From NCBI RefSeq assembly GCF_000814325.1, contig NZ_JPHF01000002.1:1-64000 (forward strand): a DNA stretch of 64,000 nt. The letters run 5' to 3'. Under the pieces are notes generated by a model. It did no database searches and was not told where the DNA came from. It worked only from the letters and a program-made list of their open reading frames with translations. The position numbers were made by a program, and so were the translations under genes. Source of the stretch: Flavihumibacter sp. ZG627 (lineage in GTDB: Bacteria; Bacteroidota; Bacteroidia; Chitinophagales; Chitinophagaceae). How positions within the stretch are numbered: position 1 is the stretch's first letter; each line of letters opens with the position of its first letter. Shown here piece by piece: positions 16,393 to 24,963 of this stretch.

Positions 16393-16470
16393 TGAAAAAA
16401 GCCCCACGGAATTTTATTCTTACACCCGAAGTGTACGCTAAAAATTTACTGATCCTTAATTTACTGCCAG

Positions 16471-17199
16471 TTGGAAAATACATCCGTTATCGTGAGGGTA
16501 GCCACTCCCGAGGATATTCATTATTCAACCATCATCACCGATGAGATGGAATCGTCTGCAAAAGCTCGCGGAACCGGTATCGCCAAACGTTCGCCGGAAT
16601 ATATCGAGCAAAAGATGCGCGAAGGGAAATCCGTAATCGCCGTTACAGAAGATGGTGTATGGGTTGGATTCTGTTATATCGAAACCTGGAGTCATGGCGA
16701 GTATGTTGCCAACTCGGGACTGATCGTTGCGCCAGAATTTCGCAAGAGCGGAATAGCCAAGCGTATCAAAGAACGTATCTTCGAATTGTCGAGGACCCTC
16801 TTCCCTGATGCAAAATTATTCGGTCTCACCACCGGCCTCGCCGTGATGAAGATCAACAGCGACCTCGGTTACGAACCCGTTACCTATTCTGAACTCACGC
16901 AGGATGAAGCCTTCTGGGCCGGCTGCAAGAGCTGTGTGAATTACGATATCCTGATGAGCAAGGAAAGAAAGAACTGCTTCTGTACTGCCATGCTCTATGA
17001 TCCCAAAGACCATTACCAACCCGAAGAAACGGCGGAAGATTTCAAGCAGCATTCAAAAGCATATGAGCGACTGCTAAGGTTCAAACAATCACGGTTTATC
17101 AAAGCATTCCGCAAAAAGAATTCCGCTGAAAATGCCGGCGGGGGCGGAGGCGAGAAAAAGAAAATGTTCTCGTTGCTGAATTTCTTCTTTAATCTTTAA
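16471..17199 (+). CDS. GNAT acyltransferase, probable N-acylglutamate synthase
   Basis: This is probably the first arginine enzyme, acylating glutamate from acetyl- or succinyl-CoA. The GNAT core carries the acyl-CoA loop in SGLIVAPEFRKSGIAKRIKE (about 82-101). A four-cysteine set follows: C152 and C155 (GCKSC), then C169 and C171 (NCFC), suggesting a small metal site absent from classical ArgA. The last 35 residues are Lys/Gly-rich and then hydrophobic. It starts at TTG 16471 and stands 16 bp before argG at the head of the cluster. Function is inferred from context; the GNAT fold is clear. Confidence 0.8.
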   Translation: MENTSVIVRVATPEDIHYSTIITDEMESSAKARGTGIAKRSPEYIEQKMREGKSVIAVTEDGVWVGFCYIETWSHGEYVANSGLIVAPEFRKSGIAKRIKERIFELSRTLFPDAKLFGLTTGLAVMKINSDLGYEPVTYSELTQDEAFWAGCKSCVNYDILMSKERKNCFCTAMLYDPKDHYQPEETAEDFKQHSKAYERLLRFKQSRFIKAFRKKNSAENAGGGGGEKKKMFSLLNFFFNL

Positions 17200-17215
17200 A
17201 ACAGTTTAAATACCG

Positions 17216-18421
17216 ATGTCACAGAAAGTTGTACTTGGATTTAGCGGTGGCCTCGATACCACCTTCTGCGTTAAATATCTCAGTGAAGACAAAGGATATG
17301 AAGTGCATTCCATCATCGTTAATACCGGTGGATTCACGGAAGATGAACTGAAAAATATTGAAGCACACGCCTACAAGCTGGGCGTGAAATCACATACTAC
17401 CATTGATGCAGTTGAAGGATACTATGACAGGATACTGCGCTACCTGATCTACGGAAACGTCCTCAAGAACAATACCTATCCCCTAAGTGTAAGCGCAGAA
17501 AGACTGAGCCAGGCACTGCATATAGCAGAGCATGTTAAAAAGCTTGGCGCAACTGCGGTTGCCCATGGCAGTACGGGTGCGGGAAACGACCAGGTTAGAT
17601 TCGATATGGTGTTTCATATCATGATTCCGGGGGTGGAGATCATCACCCCCATACGTGACCTCAAACTCAGCAGGGAAGCGGAAATCGAATACCTCAAAGC
17701 AAAAGGTGTGGAGTTGAATTTCGAGAAAGCGGCCTACTCCATCAATAAAGGATTATGGGGAACAAGCGTTGGCGGTAAAGAAACCCTGAACTCAAAAGGA
17801 ATTCTTCCCGAAGAGGCATGGCCTACACAGGTAACCAAATCGGAAGCCGAAGAAGTTATACTGCATTTCGAAAAAGGTGAACTAACTGCTATCAATGACC
17901 GCAGTTTCGATCACCCCTCAAAAGCCATTCAATATTTGCAAACCATTGCCGGTCCATTTGGCATCGGCCGTGATATTCATGTGGGCGATACCATCATCGG
18001 GATCAAGGGCAGGGTTGGATTTGAAGCCGCCGCGCCCATGGTCATCCTCAAAGCCCATCATGCCCTCGAGAAACATGTTCTTACCAAATGGCAGCTGAAC
18101 TGGAAAGACCAGCTCGCATTATTCTATGGAAACTGGCTTCATGAAGGGCAGATCCTTGATCCCGTTATGCGTGATATCGAAACCTTCCTCGAGCATTCCC
18201 AGTCAAATGTTACCGGTGATGTATATGTGCAATTGTTGCCATACCGTTTCCAGGTGATCGGGATAGAATCTCCCTACGATCTGATGTCGGCAAAATTTGG
18301 TAAATACGGTGAGATGAATACCGGCTTCACCGGCGAAGATGTTCGGGGCTTCAGCAAGATCTTCGGCAACCAGACAGCCATCTGGAATGCAGTGAATGAG
18401 GAGGCGGCAGGTAGTAAGTAA
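17216..18421 (+). CDS. argG: Argininosuccinate synthase
   Basis: The enzyme joins citrulline and aspartate using ATP to give argininosuccinate, the seventh step of arginine synthesis. The ATP pyrophosphatase P-loop is SGGLDTTF (10-17), with Thr where most ArgG have Ser. The citrulline/aspartate region is seen in AHGSTGAGNDQVRFD, where most ArgG have the form HG.TGKGNDQ.RF, and in NKGLWGTSVGGKE. At 401 residues it is full length. It is the second gene of the cluster, 33 bp before argC. Confidence 0.96.
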   Translation: MSQKVVLGFSGGLDTTFCVKYLSEDKGYEVHSIIVNTGGFTEDELKNIEAHAYKLGVKSHTTIDAVEGYYDRILRYLIYGNVLKNNTYPLSVSAERLSQALHIAEHVKKLGATAVAHGSTGAGNDQVRFDMVFHIMIPGVEIITPIRDLKLSREAEIEYLKAKGVELNFEKAAYSINKGLWGTSVGGKETLNSKGILPEEAWPTQVTKSEAEEVILHFEKGELTAINDRSFDHPSKAIQYLQTIAGPFGIGRDIHVGDTIIGIKGRVGFEAAAPMVILKAHHALEKHVLTKWQLNWKDQLALFYGNWLHEGQILDPVMRDIETFLEHSQSNVTGDVYVQLLPYRFQVIGIESPYDLMSAKFGKYGEMNTGFTGEDVRGFSKIFGNQTAIWNAVNEEAAGSK

Positions 18422-18454
18422 TAAGCTGACTCGGAATAAATAAAACATTTTCTT

Positions 18455-19447
18455 ATGCGGATCAGAATCGGAATTATTGGCGGGGCAGGTTATACCGGGG
18501 GAGAATTACTGCGTTTATTGATCAATCATCCCCATGCAGAAATCGTTTTTGTTCATAGTAACAGCAGCGCGGGAATGCCACTCCACAAAGTGCACCAGGA
18601 TCTCCTGGGTGAAACAGAAATACTCTTCACCAGTGAACTCCACCAGGAGATCGATGTTTTATTCCTCTGTACCGGTCATGGTGAGGCGAGAAAATTCCTG
18701 CAGGCAAATCCGCCTGCAGCTCATGTAAAACTGATCGACCTTTCCAATGATTTCAGGTTAGCGGAGCAGTCCACCCTTGAACTTGCCGGCAACGATACCA
18801 TACAATTCATATATGGCCTTCCTGAATTAAACAGGGATGCCATTCGCACCGCCCGCGCCATCGCAAATCCAGGTTGCTTTGCTACTTCCATTCAACTGGG
18901 ATTATTACCGCTGGCCAAAGCCGGATTCTTAAACGAGATCTATACAACAGGAATAACAGGTTCTACCGGTGCGGGACAATCGCTTTCCGCCACCTCACAT
19001 TTCAGCTGGAGATCCAATAATATCCAGGCCTATAAAACACTCACACATCAGCACCTTGGTGAAATAGGGCAGAGTCTTCGTCATTGGCAACCCGATGCTG
19101 CCATTGACCTCAGCTTTGTTCCCTGGCGCGGAGATTTTACACGTGGAATATTTATCAGTTCAACCATGCATATGGCCCTTGGTTACCAGGAGCTGGAGAA
19201 CATGTACATTGATTATTATACCAACCATCCATTCACCTTTATCAGCAGGGAGCCAATTTTCCTGAAGCAGGTGGTGAATACCAATAAGGCGATCATCCAA
19301 CTGGAGAAAGTGGGAGAGAAGCTGGTGGTGCATTCGGTGATCGACAATCTCCTGAAAGGCGCCAGTGGACAGGCAGTGCAGAATATGAACCTCATGTTTG
19401 GTCTGCCGGAAGATACAGGCCTCAGATTAAAGGCAGGATATTTTTAA
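18455..19447 (+). CDS. argC: N-acyl-gamma-glutamyl-phosphate reductase
   Basis: The NADPH-dependent enzyme reduces N-acylglutamyl phosphate to the semialdehyde. It has the nucleotide-binding motif GGAGYTGGEL (9-18) and the catalytic Cys141 in ANPGCFATS. The later SGATGAG-like loop is seen as GITGSTGAGQS. The length, 330 residues, fits the type 1 ArgC family. It is 11 bp before argD. Whether its acyl group is acetyl or succinyl depends on the first enzyme; the transcarbamylase suggests succinyl. Confidence 0.95.
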   Translation: MRIRIGIIGGAGYTGGELLRLLINHPHAEIVFVHSNSSAGMPLHKVHQDLLGETEILFTSELHQEIDVLFLCTGHGEARKFLQANPPAAHVKLIDLSNDFRLAEQSTLELAGNDTIQFIYGLPELNRDAIRTARAIANPGCFATSIQLGLLPLAKAGFLNEIYTTGITGSTGAGQSLSATSHFSWRSNNIQAYKTLTHQHLGEIGQSLRHWQPDAAIDLSFVPWRGDFTRGIFISSTMHMALGYQELENMYIDYYTNHPFTFISREPIFLKQVVNTNKAIIQLEKVGEKLVVHSVIDNLLKGASGQAVQNMNLMFGLPEDTGLRLKAGYF

Positions 19448-19458
19448 AACAAGCAGCA

Positions 19459-20589
19459 ATGAAACTTTTCGACGTATACCCACTTAATAATATCACCATC
19501 ACCCATGCAAAGGGATCTTCTGTTTGGGATGATGCAGGTAATGAATACCTCGATATGTATGGCGGCCATGCTGTCATCTCTATCGGTCATACACACCCGC
19601 ATTGGGTAAAACGCATTGAAGCCCAGTTGGAGCAGATCGCATTTTATTCCAATTCTGTGTTAATTCCACAACAAACAGAACTCGCTGACAAGCTGGGACG
19701 GATATCTGGCAAGAATAATTACCAGCTATTCCTTTGCAACTCCGGTGCAGAAGCAAATGAGAATGCGCTCAAACTGGCTTCCTTTCATACCGGCAGAAAA
19801 AAAGTGATCGCTTTTAAGAATGCCTTTCATGGGCGCACTTCACTGGCCGTTGCCGTTACTGATAATCCAGCCATCTTAGCACCCATCAACCAGACAGCGA
19901 ATGTGATCTTCCTTCCCTTCAATGATGTAGCGGCGCTGAAAGCCTGCTTCAGTGCACAGGGCGAGCAGGTTGCAGCCGTTATCGTTGAAGGCATACAAGG
20001 CGTAGGGGGAATCAAAGTTGCTTCCGCTGAATTTCTTCAAACCATCCGCCAGCTCTGCGATGCGCATGGCGCGGTTTTTATTGCAGACTCCGTTCAATGC
20101 GGTTATGGAAGAACGGGCAGGTTTTACTCCCACGACCATGCCGGTATAAATGCCGATATTTATAGTATGGCCAAAGGCATGGGAAATGGATTCCCGATCG
20201 GCGCCATTTCTATTGCACCACACCTGCAGCCTAAGCATGGAATGCTGGGTACAACTTTCGGGGGAAACCATCTGGCCTGCGCAGCTGCACTTGGCGTGCT
20301 GGAAGTGATGGAGAACGAGAATCTGCTTGAAAATGCAGCGGAGATCGGGAGCTACCTGATGGAACACCTGAGATCCATCCCCCATTTGGAAAATGTGAGA
20401 GGGGCTGGATTGATGATTGGCTTCGATGTACCCGAGTCGCATAAGGATCTGCGTAAGAACCTGCTCTGGAAGCATCGCATCTTTACCGGTGAGGCAAAAC
20501 CGAATGTGATCCGCCTGCTGCCATCACTTGCATTAACGAAGCAGGATGCAGATAAGTTTCTTACTGCAGTGCACGAAGAGATGAACTAA
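19459..20589 (+). CDS. argD: Acetyl/succinyl-ornithine aminotransferase
   Basis: The PLP enzyme converts the N-acylglutamate semialdehyde to N-acylornithine using glutamate. It is a class III aminotransferase of 376 residues. The PLP phosphate site is NSGAEANENALK (94-105). Asp210 in IADSVQCGYGRTG binds the pyridine nitrogen, and Lys239 in YSMAKGMGNGFPIGA forms the Schiff base. The motif reads DSVQ where most relatives have DEVQ. It stands between argC and the transcarbamylase gene in the arginine cluster. Confidence 0.94.
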   Translation: MKLFDVYPLNNITITHAKGSSVWDDAGNEYLDMYGGHAVISIGHTHPHWVKRIEAQLEQIAFYSNSVLIPQQTELADKLGRISGKNNYQLFLCNSGAEANENALKLASFHTGRKKVIAFKNAFHGRTSLAVAVTDNPAILAPINQTANVIFLPFNDVAALKACFSAQGEQVAAVIVEGIQGVGGIKVASAEFLQTIRQLCDAHGAVFIADSVQCGYGRTGRFYSHDHAGINADIYSMAKGMGNGFPIGAISIAPHLQPKHGMLGTTFGGNHLACAAALGVLEVMENENLLENAAEIGSYLMEHLRSIPHLENVRGAGLMIGFDVPESHKDLRKNLLWKHRIFTGEAKPNVIRLLPSLALTKQDADKFLTAVHEEMN

Positions 20590-20613
20590 TAACAAGATTT
20601 CAATTCAGCATAC

Positions 20614-21597
20614 ATGAAACAATTCGTTTCCGTAAATGATGTAACCGACATAGATGCGCTGGTGGCGCTGGCCCTTTCTTATAAGGCCGATCCCTACCGC
20701 CATAACACGCTCGGTGCCCGCAAACGTATTGGGATGTTGTTCCTGAATCCCAGCATGCGCACAAGGTTGAGCACACAGGTGGCAGCACAGCAATTGGGCA
20801 TGGAAGCGGTTGTTTTTAATGTAGGCAGTGAGGGATGGGCGATAGAATTTGAAGAAGGCGCCATCATGAACGGAACCACTGCCGAGCATGTAAAAGATGC
20901 AGCGCCCATCATGGGCAAATACTTTGATATCCTTTGTATCCGCACATTCCCCTCGCTGAAAAACAGGGAAGAGGACTACAGTGAAAAATATATTAACCAG
21001 TTTATCCGGTATGCAGGTATCCCGATTGTGAGTCTGGAGAGCGCAACCCTGCATCCGCTTCAGAGCTTAACAGATATCATTACAATTGAAGAATATCTCG
21101 CCACGCAGCGAAGTCTTAACCCTCAATTTGCAAACCGAAAATCCAAAGTTGTGCTTACCTGGGCACCACATGTGAAGGCACTTCCGCAATGTGTTGCCAA
21201 TAGTTTCGCTCAATGGGTGAACGCATGGGGAAAGGCAGATTTTATTATCACCCATCCGGAAGGCTATGAACTGGAAGAAAGTTTCAGCAGGGGTGCAACT
21301 ATCACCCATAACCAGGATGAAGCCCTAAAAGACGCCGACTTTGTATATGTGAAAAACTGGAGCAGCTATAAGCAGTATGGACAGATTCTCAGCAACGATA
21401 TGAGTTGGATGATGACGAATGAAAAACTTGGTCTCACCAATAATGCACGCGTTATGCATTGCCTGCCCGTGCGTCGGAATGTTGAATTGAGTGATGAGAT
21501 ACTGGATGGACCGAACAGCTTAGTGACCACGGAGGCCGGCAACAGGGTGTGGGCGGCGCAGGCGGTGCTTGCGGAGATAATAGGGAATAGGCAGTAG
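20614..21597 (+). CDS. argF': N-acylornithine carbamoyltransferase (ArgF' type)
   Basis: The enzyme transfers the carbamoyl group to N-acylornithine, giving N-acylcitrulline. The carbamoyl-phosphate motif is SMRTRLST (47-54), not the STRTR of ordinary OTCase. LHPLQSLTD and the HCLPVRRN motif mark the acetyl/succinyl-ornithine branch. At the residue said to set specificity (Glu92 in Xanthomonas acetyl type, Pro90 in Bacteroides fragilis succinyl type), this protein has Ala90 in NGTTAEHV; published swaps of Glu to Ala gave succinyl specificity. The last residues (GNRQ) are encoded inside a heptanucleotide repeat. Confidence 0.93.
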   Translation: MKQFVSVNDVTDIDALVALALSYKADPYRHNTLGARKRIGMLFLNPSMRTRLSTQVAAQQLGMEAVVFNVGSEGWAIEFEEGAIMNGTTAEHVKDAAPIMGKYFDILCIRTFPSLKNREEDYSEKYINQFIRYAGIPIVSLESATLHPLQSLTDIITIEEYLATQRSLNPQFANRKSKVVLTWAPHVKALPQCVANSFAQWVNAWGKADFIITHPEGYELEESFSRGATITHNQDEALKDADFVYVKNWSSYKQYGQILSNDMSWMMTNEKLGLTNNARVMHCLPVRRNVELSDEILDGPNSLVTTEAGNRVWAAQAVLAEIIGNRQ

Positions 21598-21639
21598 GCA
21601 ATAGGCAGTAGGCAATAGGCAATGGGCAATAGTCAATAG
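21584..21639. repeat. Eight tandem heptanucleotide repeats (GCARTAG)
   Basis: Eight 7-bp units run GGAATAG, GCAGTAG, GCAATAG, GCAGTAG, GCAATAG, GCAATGG, GCAATAG, TCAATAG. The first two units lie inside the 3' end of argF' and supply its stop codon; the rest fill the gap before argB. Unit number could vary by slippage. Confidence 0.9.
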
Positions 21640-21662
21640 AAAGAAAATCAAAAAAAGCAAAA

Positions 21663-22457
21663 TTGAAACCCCCATTATTTGTCATAAAGATCGGTGGTAA
21701 TGTGATCGACCATCCAGAAGCACTGGATGCATTCCTCGCTGATTTTGCAGCAGTGAATGGGAATAAGATATTAGTGCATGGGGGTGGAAAGATCGCCACC
21801 CGTATCGGTGATAAACTGGGAATAGAATCTAAGTATATAGATGGCCGCCGCATTACCGATGATGCTACCATTGACCTTGTTACCATGGTATACGGCGGAC
21901 TGCTAAACAAACAGATCGTGGCAAAGCTGCAGGCCAGGAACTGCAATGCCATGGGTATTACCGGCGCCGATGGAAATATGTTGCCCGCAATGAAAAGACC
22001 GGTAAAAGAAATCGATTATGGATGGGTGGGTGATATACTGCAGGACAGGATTCCCGCAGATCAATGGCAGGTTTTATTGGAGCAGGATATCGTTCCGGTA
22101 CTTGCTCCACTCACACATGATGGAGCCGGTCAAATACTGAATACCAATGCCGATACCATGGCATCCGCTATTGCAGTCGCTTTGTCGAAAGATTATACCG
22201 TTAGACTGATCTATTGCTTTGAAAAGAAAGGCGTACTAGAATACGTGGAGGATGAAAACTCAGTATTGCCGGTTATTACGAAAGCCTCCTACCAGCAATT
22301 AAAAGTCGACAATAAATTATTCGCCGGTATTCTCCCAAAACTCGACAATGCATTTGCAGCAATTGATGCGGGAGTAAACGAAGTATTGATAGGGCATGCC
22401 GATGATCTCCTCCAAAATACATCCCAACCAACAACCGGAACCCTGATCACCGCATGA
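21663..22457 (+). CDS. argB: N-acetylglutamate kinase (or N-acylglutamate kinase)
   Basis: The amino-acid-kinase-family enzyme phosphorylates the gamma-carboxylate of N-acylglutamate, the second and often rate-limiting step. KIGGNVIDHP near the N-terminus and LVHGGGKIATRIGDKLGIES hold the phosphate-binding lysine and glycine loop. At 264 residues it lacks the N-terminal helix of arginine-inhibited hexameric kinases, so direct arginine feedback on it is less likely. It starts at TTG 21663, 24 bp after the heptad repeats, and overlaps argE by ATGA. Confidence 0.94.
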   Translation: MKPPLFVIKIGGNVIDHPEALDAFLADFAAVNGNKILVHGGGKIATRIGDKLGIESKYIDGRRITDDATIDLVTMVYGGLLNKQIVAKLQARNCNAMGITGADGNMLPAMKRPVKEIDYGWVGDILQDRIPADQWQVLLEQDIVPVLAPLTHDGAGQILNTNADTMASAIAVALSKDYTVRLIYCFEKKGVLEYVEDENSVLPVITKASYQQLKVDNKLFAGILPKLDNAFAAIDAGVNEVLIGHADDLLQNTSQPTTGTLITA

Positions 22458-23578
22458 TTGATCCCAATAAAATAAAGCTGCTTGCCACGGATGCCATTAG
22501 CCTCCTGCAATCCCTTATCCGCACACCATCATTCAGTAAAGAAGAATCGGGTACGGCTGATATATTGGTTTCCTTTTTTAAAAAGCATAACATTGATGCA
22601 CATCGATATCTTAATAATGTATGGGCAGTAAATAAGTATTTCGACAAGTCAAGGCCCACCTTACTGCTGAACTCACATCACGATACTGTTAAGCCTAACC
22701 CACAATACACGAAGGATCCTTTCCAACCAGTTATGGAGGAAGGAAAACTATATGGATTGGGTAGTAATGATGCGGGTGGGCCGCTGGTATCACTCATAGC
22801 TGCCTTCATTTATTTTTATAACGCGAAAGATCTTCCCTGGAACATTGTTCTGGCCGCCACGGCCGAAGAAGAGATCTCCGGCAAAAATGGCATTGAGGCA
22901 TTATTGAACGAGGAAGAATTTCTTTCCACCACAGGAACATTGAATAACACCTTTCAAAACTGGTCGGCCATTGTTGGTGAACCCACCCAAATGGAACTGG
23001 CTGTAGCCGAGAAAGGCCTCCTGGTGCTTGATTGCATCGCCCATGGTAAAGCCGGACATGCAGCCAGGGAAGAGGGTGTAAATGCCATATACAAGGCAAT
23101 GGATGCCATCCAATGGTTCAGGAATCATAGATTTCCAAAAGAGTCTGAAACACTTGGGATGGTCAAGATGAATGTGACCTCTATCATCACAGATAATAAG
23201 GCACATAATGTAGTGCCGGTCACCTGCCAGTTTACGGTTGATATCAGGGTTACGGATGCTTACACACACGAAGAAATACTTGATATTATCACAGCATCAA
23301 TCGACTGCGAGGTGAAACCCAGAAGTATGCGATTGCGTGCTACTGCCATCCCACTCCATCATCCGCTTGTGAATGCTGCCAGTGAAATGGGAAAAGGTTA
23401 TTATGGATCACCTACCAGTTCTGATAAGGCACTGATCCCGTTTGCGGCATTGAAGATGGGTCCGGGTGATAGTGCCCGAAGCCATTCCGCCGATGAATAT
23501 ATTTACCTTAGGGAAATTGAAGAAGGTATAGAAGGCTATACCAGGCTTATTGAAACAACATTTAAAAAGGTTCAATGA
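22454..23578 (+). CDS. argE: N-acetylcitrulline/acetylornithine deacetylase, M20 family
   Basis: The zinc hydrolase removes the N-acyl group. With an ArgF'-type transcarbamylase in the operon, its substrate should be N-acylcitrulline rather than N-acylornithine. Motifs of the M20 family are present: LNSHHDTVKP (72-81, first metal His and the Asp), GSNDAGG (103-109, bridging Asp) and TAEEEISG (136-143, catalytic Glu). A dimerisation domain lies in the middle, and the last metal His is in SHSADEY near the C-terminus. It overlaps argB and argH by ATGA on both sides, showing translational coupling. Confidence 0.92.
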   Translation: MIDPNKIKLLATDAISLLQSLIRTPSFSKEESGTADILVSFFKKHNIDAHRYLNNVWAVNKYFDKSRPTLLLNSHHDTVKPNPQYTKDPFQPVMEEGKLYGLGSNDAGGPLVSLIAAFIYFYNAKDLPWNIVLAATAEEEISGKNGIEALLNEEEFLSTTGTLNNTFQNWSAIVGEPTQMELAVAEKGLLVLDCIAHGKAGHAAREEGVNAIYKAMDAIQWFRNHRFPKESETLGMVKMNVTSIITDNKAHNVVPVTCQFTVDIRVTDAYTHEEILDIITASIDCEVKPRSMRLRATAIPLHHPLVNAASEMGKGYYGSPTSSDKALIPFAALKMGPGDSARSHSADEYIYLREIEEGIEGYTRLIETTFKKVQ

Positions 23579-24906
23579 AACTCTGGCAAAAGAATATAAG
23601 CTCTCTCGCAGAAGTAGAAAGATTTACGGTGGGCAATGATCGGCATTTTGATGCCATGATGGCAAGGCATGATGTGCTGGGTAATATGGCGCATGCTATC
23701 ATGCTTTCAGAGATCGGTCTGCTGACGGAATCGGAGAAGGAGCAATTGCTGGCGGAGTTGAAAAGGATCCATGATACAGTGAAAAGCGGATCATTCCAAA
23801 TTGCCGATGGAGTAGAGGATGTGCACTCGCAGGTGGAGTTCCTCCTTACTGCTGCACTTGGTGATACAGGAAAAAAAATCCATAGTGCACGCAGCAGGAA
23901 TGACCAGGTGCTGGTTGACCTGAAACTTTTTCTGCGCGATGAACTGCAGTCGCTCGCTGAATCCATCCTTCCATTCTTTGCTTTACTTCAAAAGAAAAGT
24001 GATGAATTCAAAGACCACCTTCTTCCCGGTTATACGCACTTGCAATTGGCCATGCCATCCTCCTTCGGACTATGGTTCGGCGCTTATGCCGAAAGTCTGG
24101 TGGATGATATGATCATGTTGCGTGCTGCCTATGAAGTGGTGAATAAAAATCCACTTGGATCTGCTGCCGGTTATGGATCATCTTTCCCAATCAACAGAAC
24201 CAGAACGGCTGAGCTCCTTGGTTTCGCCGATCTCAATCACAATGTTGTATATGCGCAGATGGGAAGAGGTAAGGCGGAGCGTATTGTTGCCATGGCCATG
24301 GCCAATATCGCTGATACGCTTGCAAGGCTCTCGATGGACGCCTGCTTATACCTCAACCAGAATTTCGGATTCATAAGTTTCCCACCCGAGCTTACCACCG
24401 GCAGCAGCATCATGCCGCATAAAAAGAACCCAGATGTTTTTGAGCTGATAAGAAGTCATGCTAATCGTATTAAAGCATTGCCCAACGAGATCATGATGAT
24501 GACCACCAATCTGCCTTCAGGTTATCACCGCGATCTGCAGTTGCTGAAGGAGAACCTGTTCCCGGCATTTGGAATACTGAAAGATTGTATTGCGATGGCA
24601 TCCCTCATGCTTGAAAACATTGCAGTAAATGATAATATACTGGCTGATGAAAAATACAAATACCTCTTCAGTGTTGAGGAAGTGAACAAGCTTGTATTGC
24701 AGGGAATGCCTTTCAGGGATGCCTATAAAACGGTGGGCCTCGCCATTGAAAACGGCAGCTATACCTATGATTCACGCGTGGCGCATACCCATGAAGGAAG
24801 CATCGGTAACCTGCATAATAAGGAAATAGCAGCTGCCATGGAGAAGGTGCTGGCGGGCTTCAATTTTCAACAAACAAATGCGGCTTTGGAGCAATTATTA
24901 CGTTAA
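23575..24906 (+). CDS. argH: Argininosuccinate lyase
   Basis: The last enzyme of the pathway splits argininosuccinate into arginine and fumarate. It belongs to the fumarase/aspartase superfamily. The flexible signature loop with the catalytic Ser is GSSIMPHKKNPD at about 276-287. HSARSRNDQV and GYTHLQLAMP are further conserved blocks. The 443-residue length is slightly short of E. coli ArgH (457) but complete. It overlaps argE by ATGA and closes the cluster. Confidence 0.96.
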   Translation: MKLWQKNISSLAEVERFTVGNDRHFDAMMARHDVLGNMAHAIMLSEIGLLTESEKEQLLAELKRIHDTVKSGSFQIADGVEDVHSQVEFLLTAALGDTGKKIHSARSRNDQVLVDLKLFLRDELQSLAESILPFFALLQKKSDEFKDHLLPGYTHLQLAMPSSFGLWFGAYAESLVDDMIMLRAAYEVVNKNPLGSAAGYGSSFPINRTRTAELLGFADLNHNVVYAQMGRGKAERIVAMAMANIADTLARLSMDACLYLNQNFGFISFPPELTTGSSIMPHKKNPDVFELIRSHANRIKALPNEIMMMTTNLPSGYHRDLQLLKENLFPAFGILKDCIAMASLMLENIAVNDNILADEKYKYLFSVEEVNKLVLQGMPFRDAYKTVGLAIENGSYTYDSRVAHTHEGSIGNLHNKEIAAAMEKVLAGFNFQQTNAALEQLLR

Positions 24907-24922
24907 TTTGCCGTTTCCCGAC

Positions 24923-24949
24923 AGGCCAGGGCGGGTCTGCCGCCCATCC
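24923..24949. repeat. GC-rich hairpin between argH and dxr
   Basis: GGGCGG (24929-24934), a 5-nt loop GTCTG, and CCGCCC (24940-24945) form a short hairpin in an otherwise AT-rich gap. It has no T run. It may be a degenerate member of the same REP-like class as 16013-16107 (both contain a GTCTG core). Confidence 0.4.
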
Positions 24950-24963
24950 CAAAAGCTGAAGAA

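Noticed and set aside
16357-16410. The hairpin before the GNAT gene as a simple intrinsic terminator
   Set aside because: It is followed by GTGAAAAAAG rather than a T run, so it is listed as a possible regulatory hairpin instead.
21584-21639. A CRISPR array or phage attachment site
   Set aside because: Units are 7 bp, directly adjacent and without spacers; no cas gene or integrase is near.
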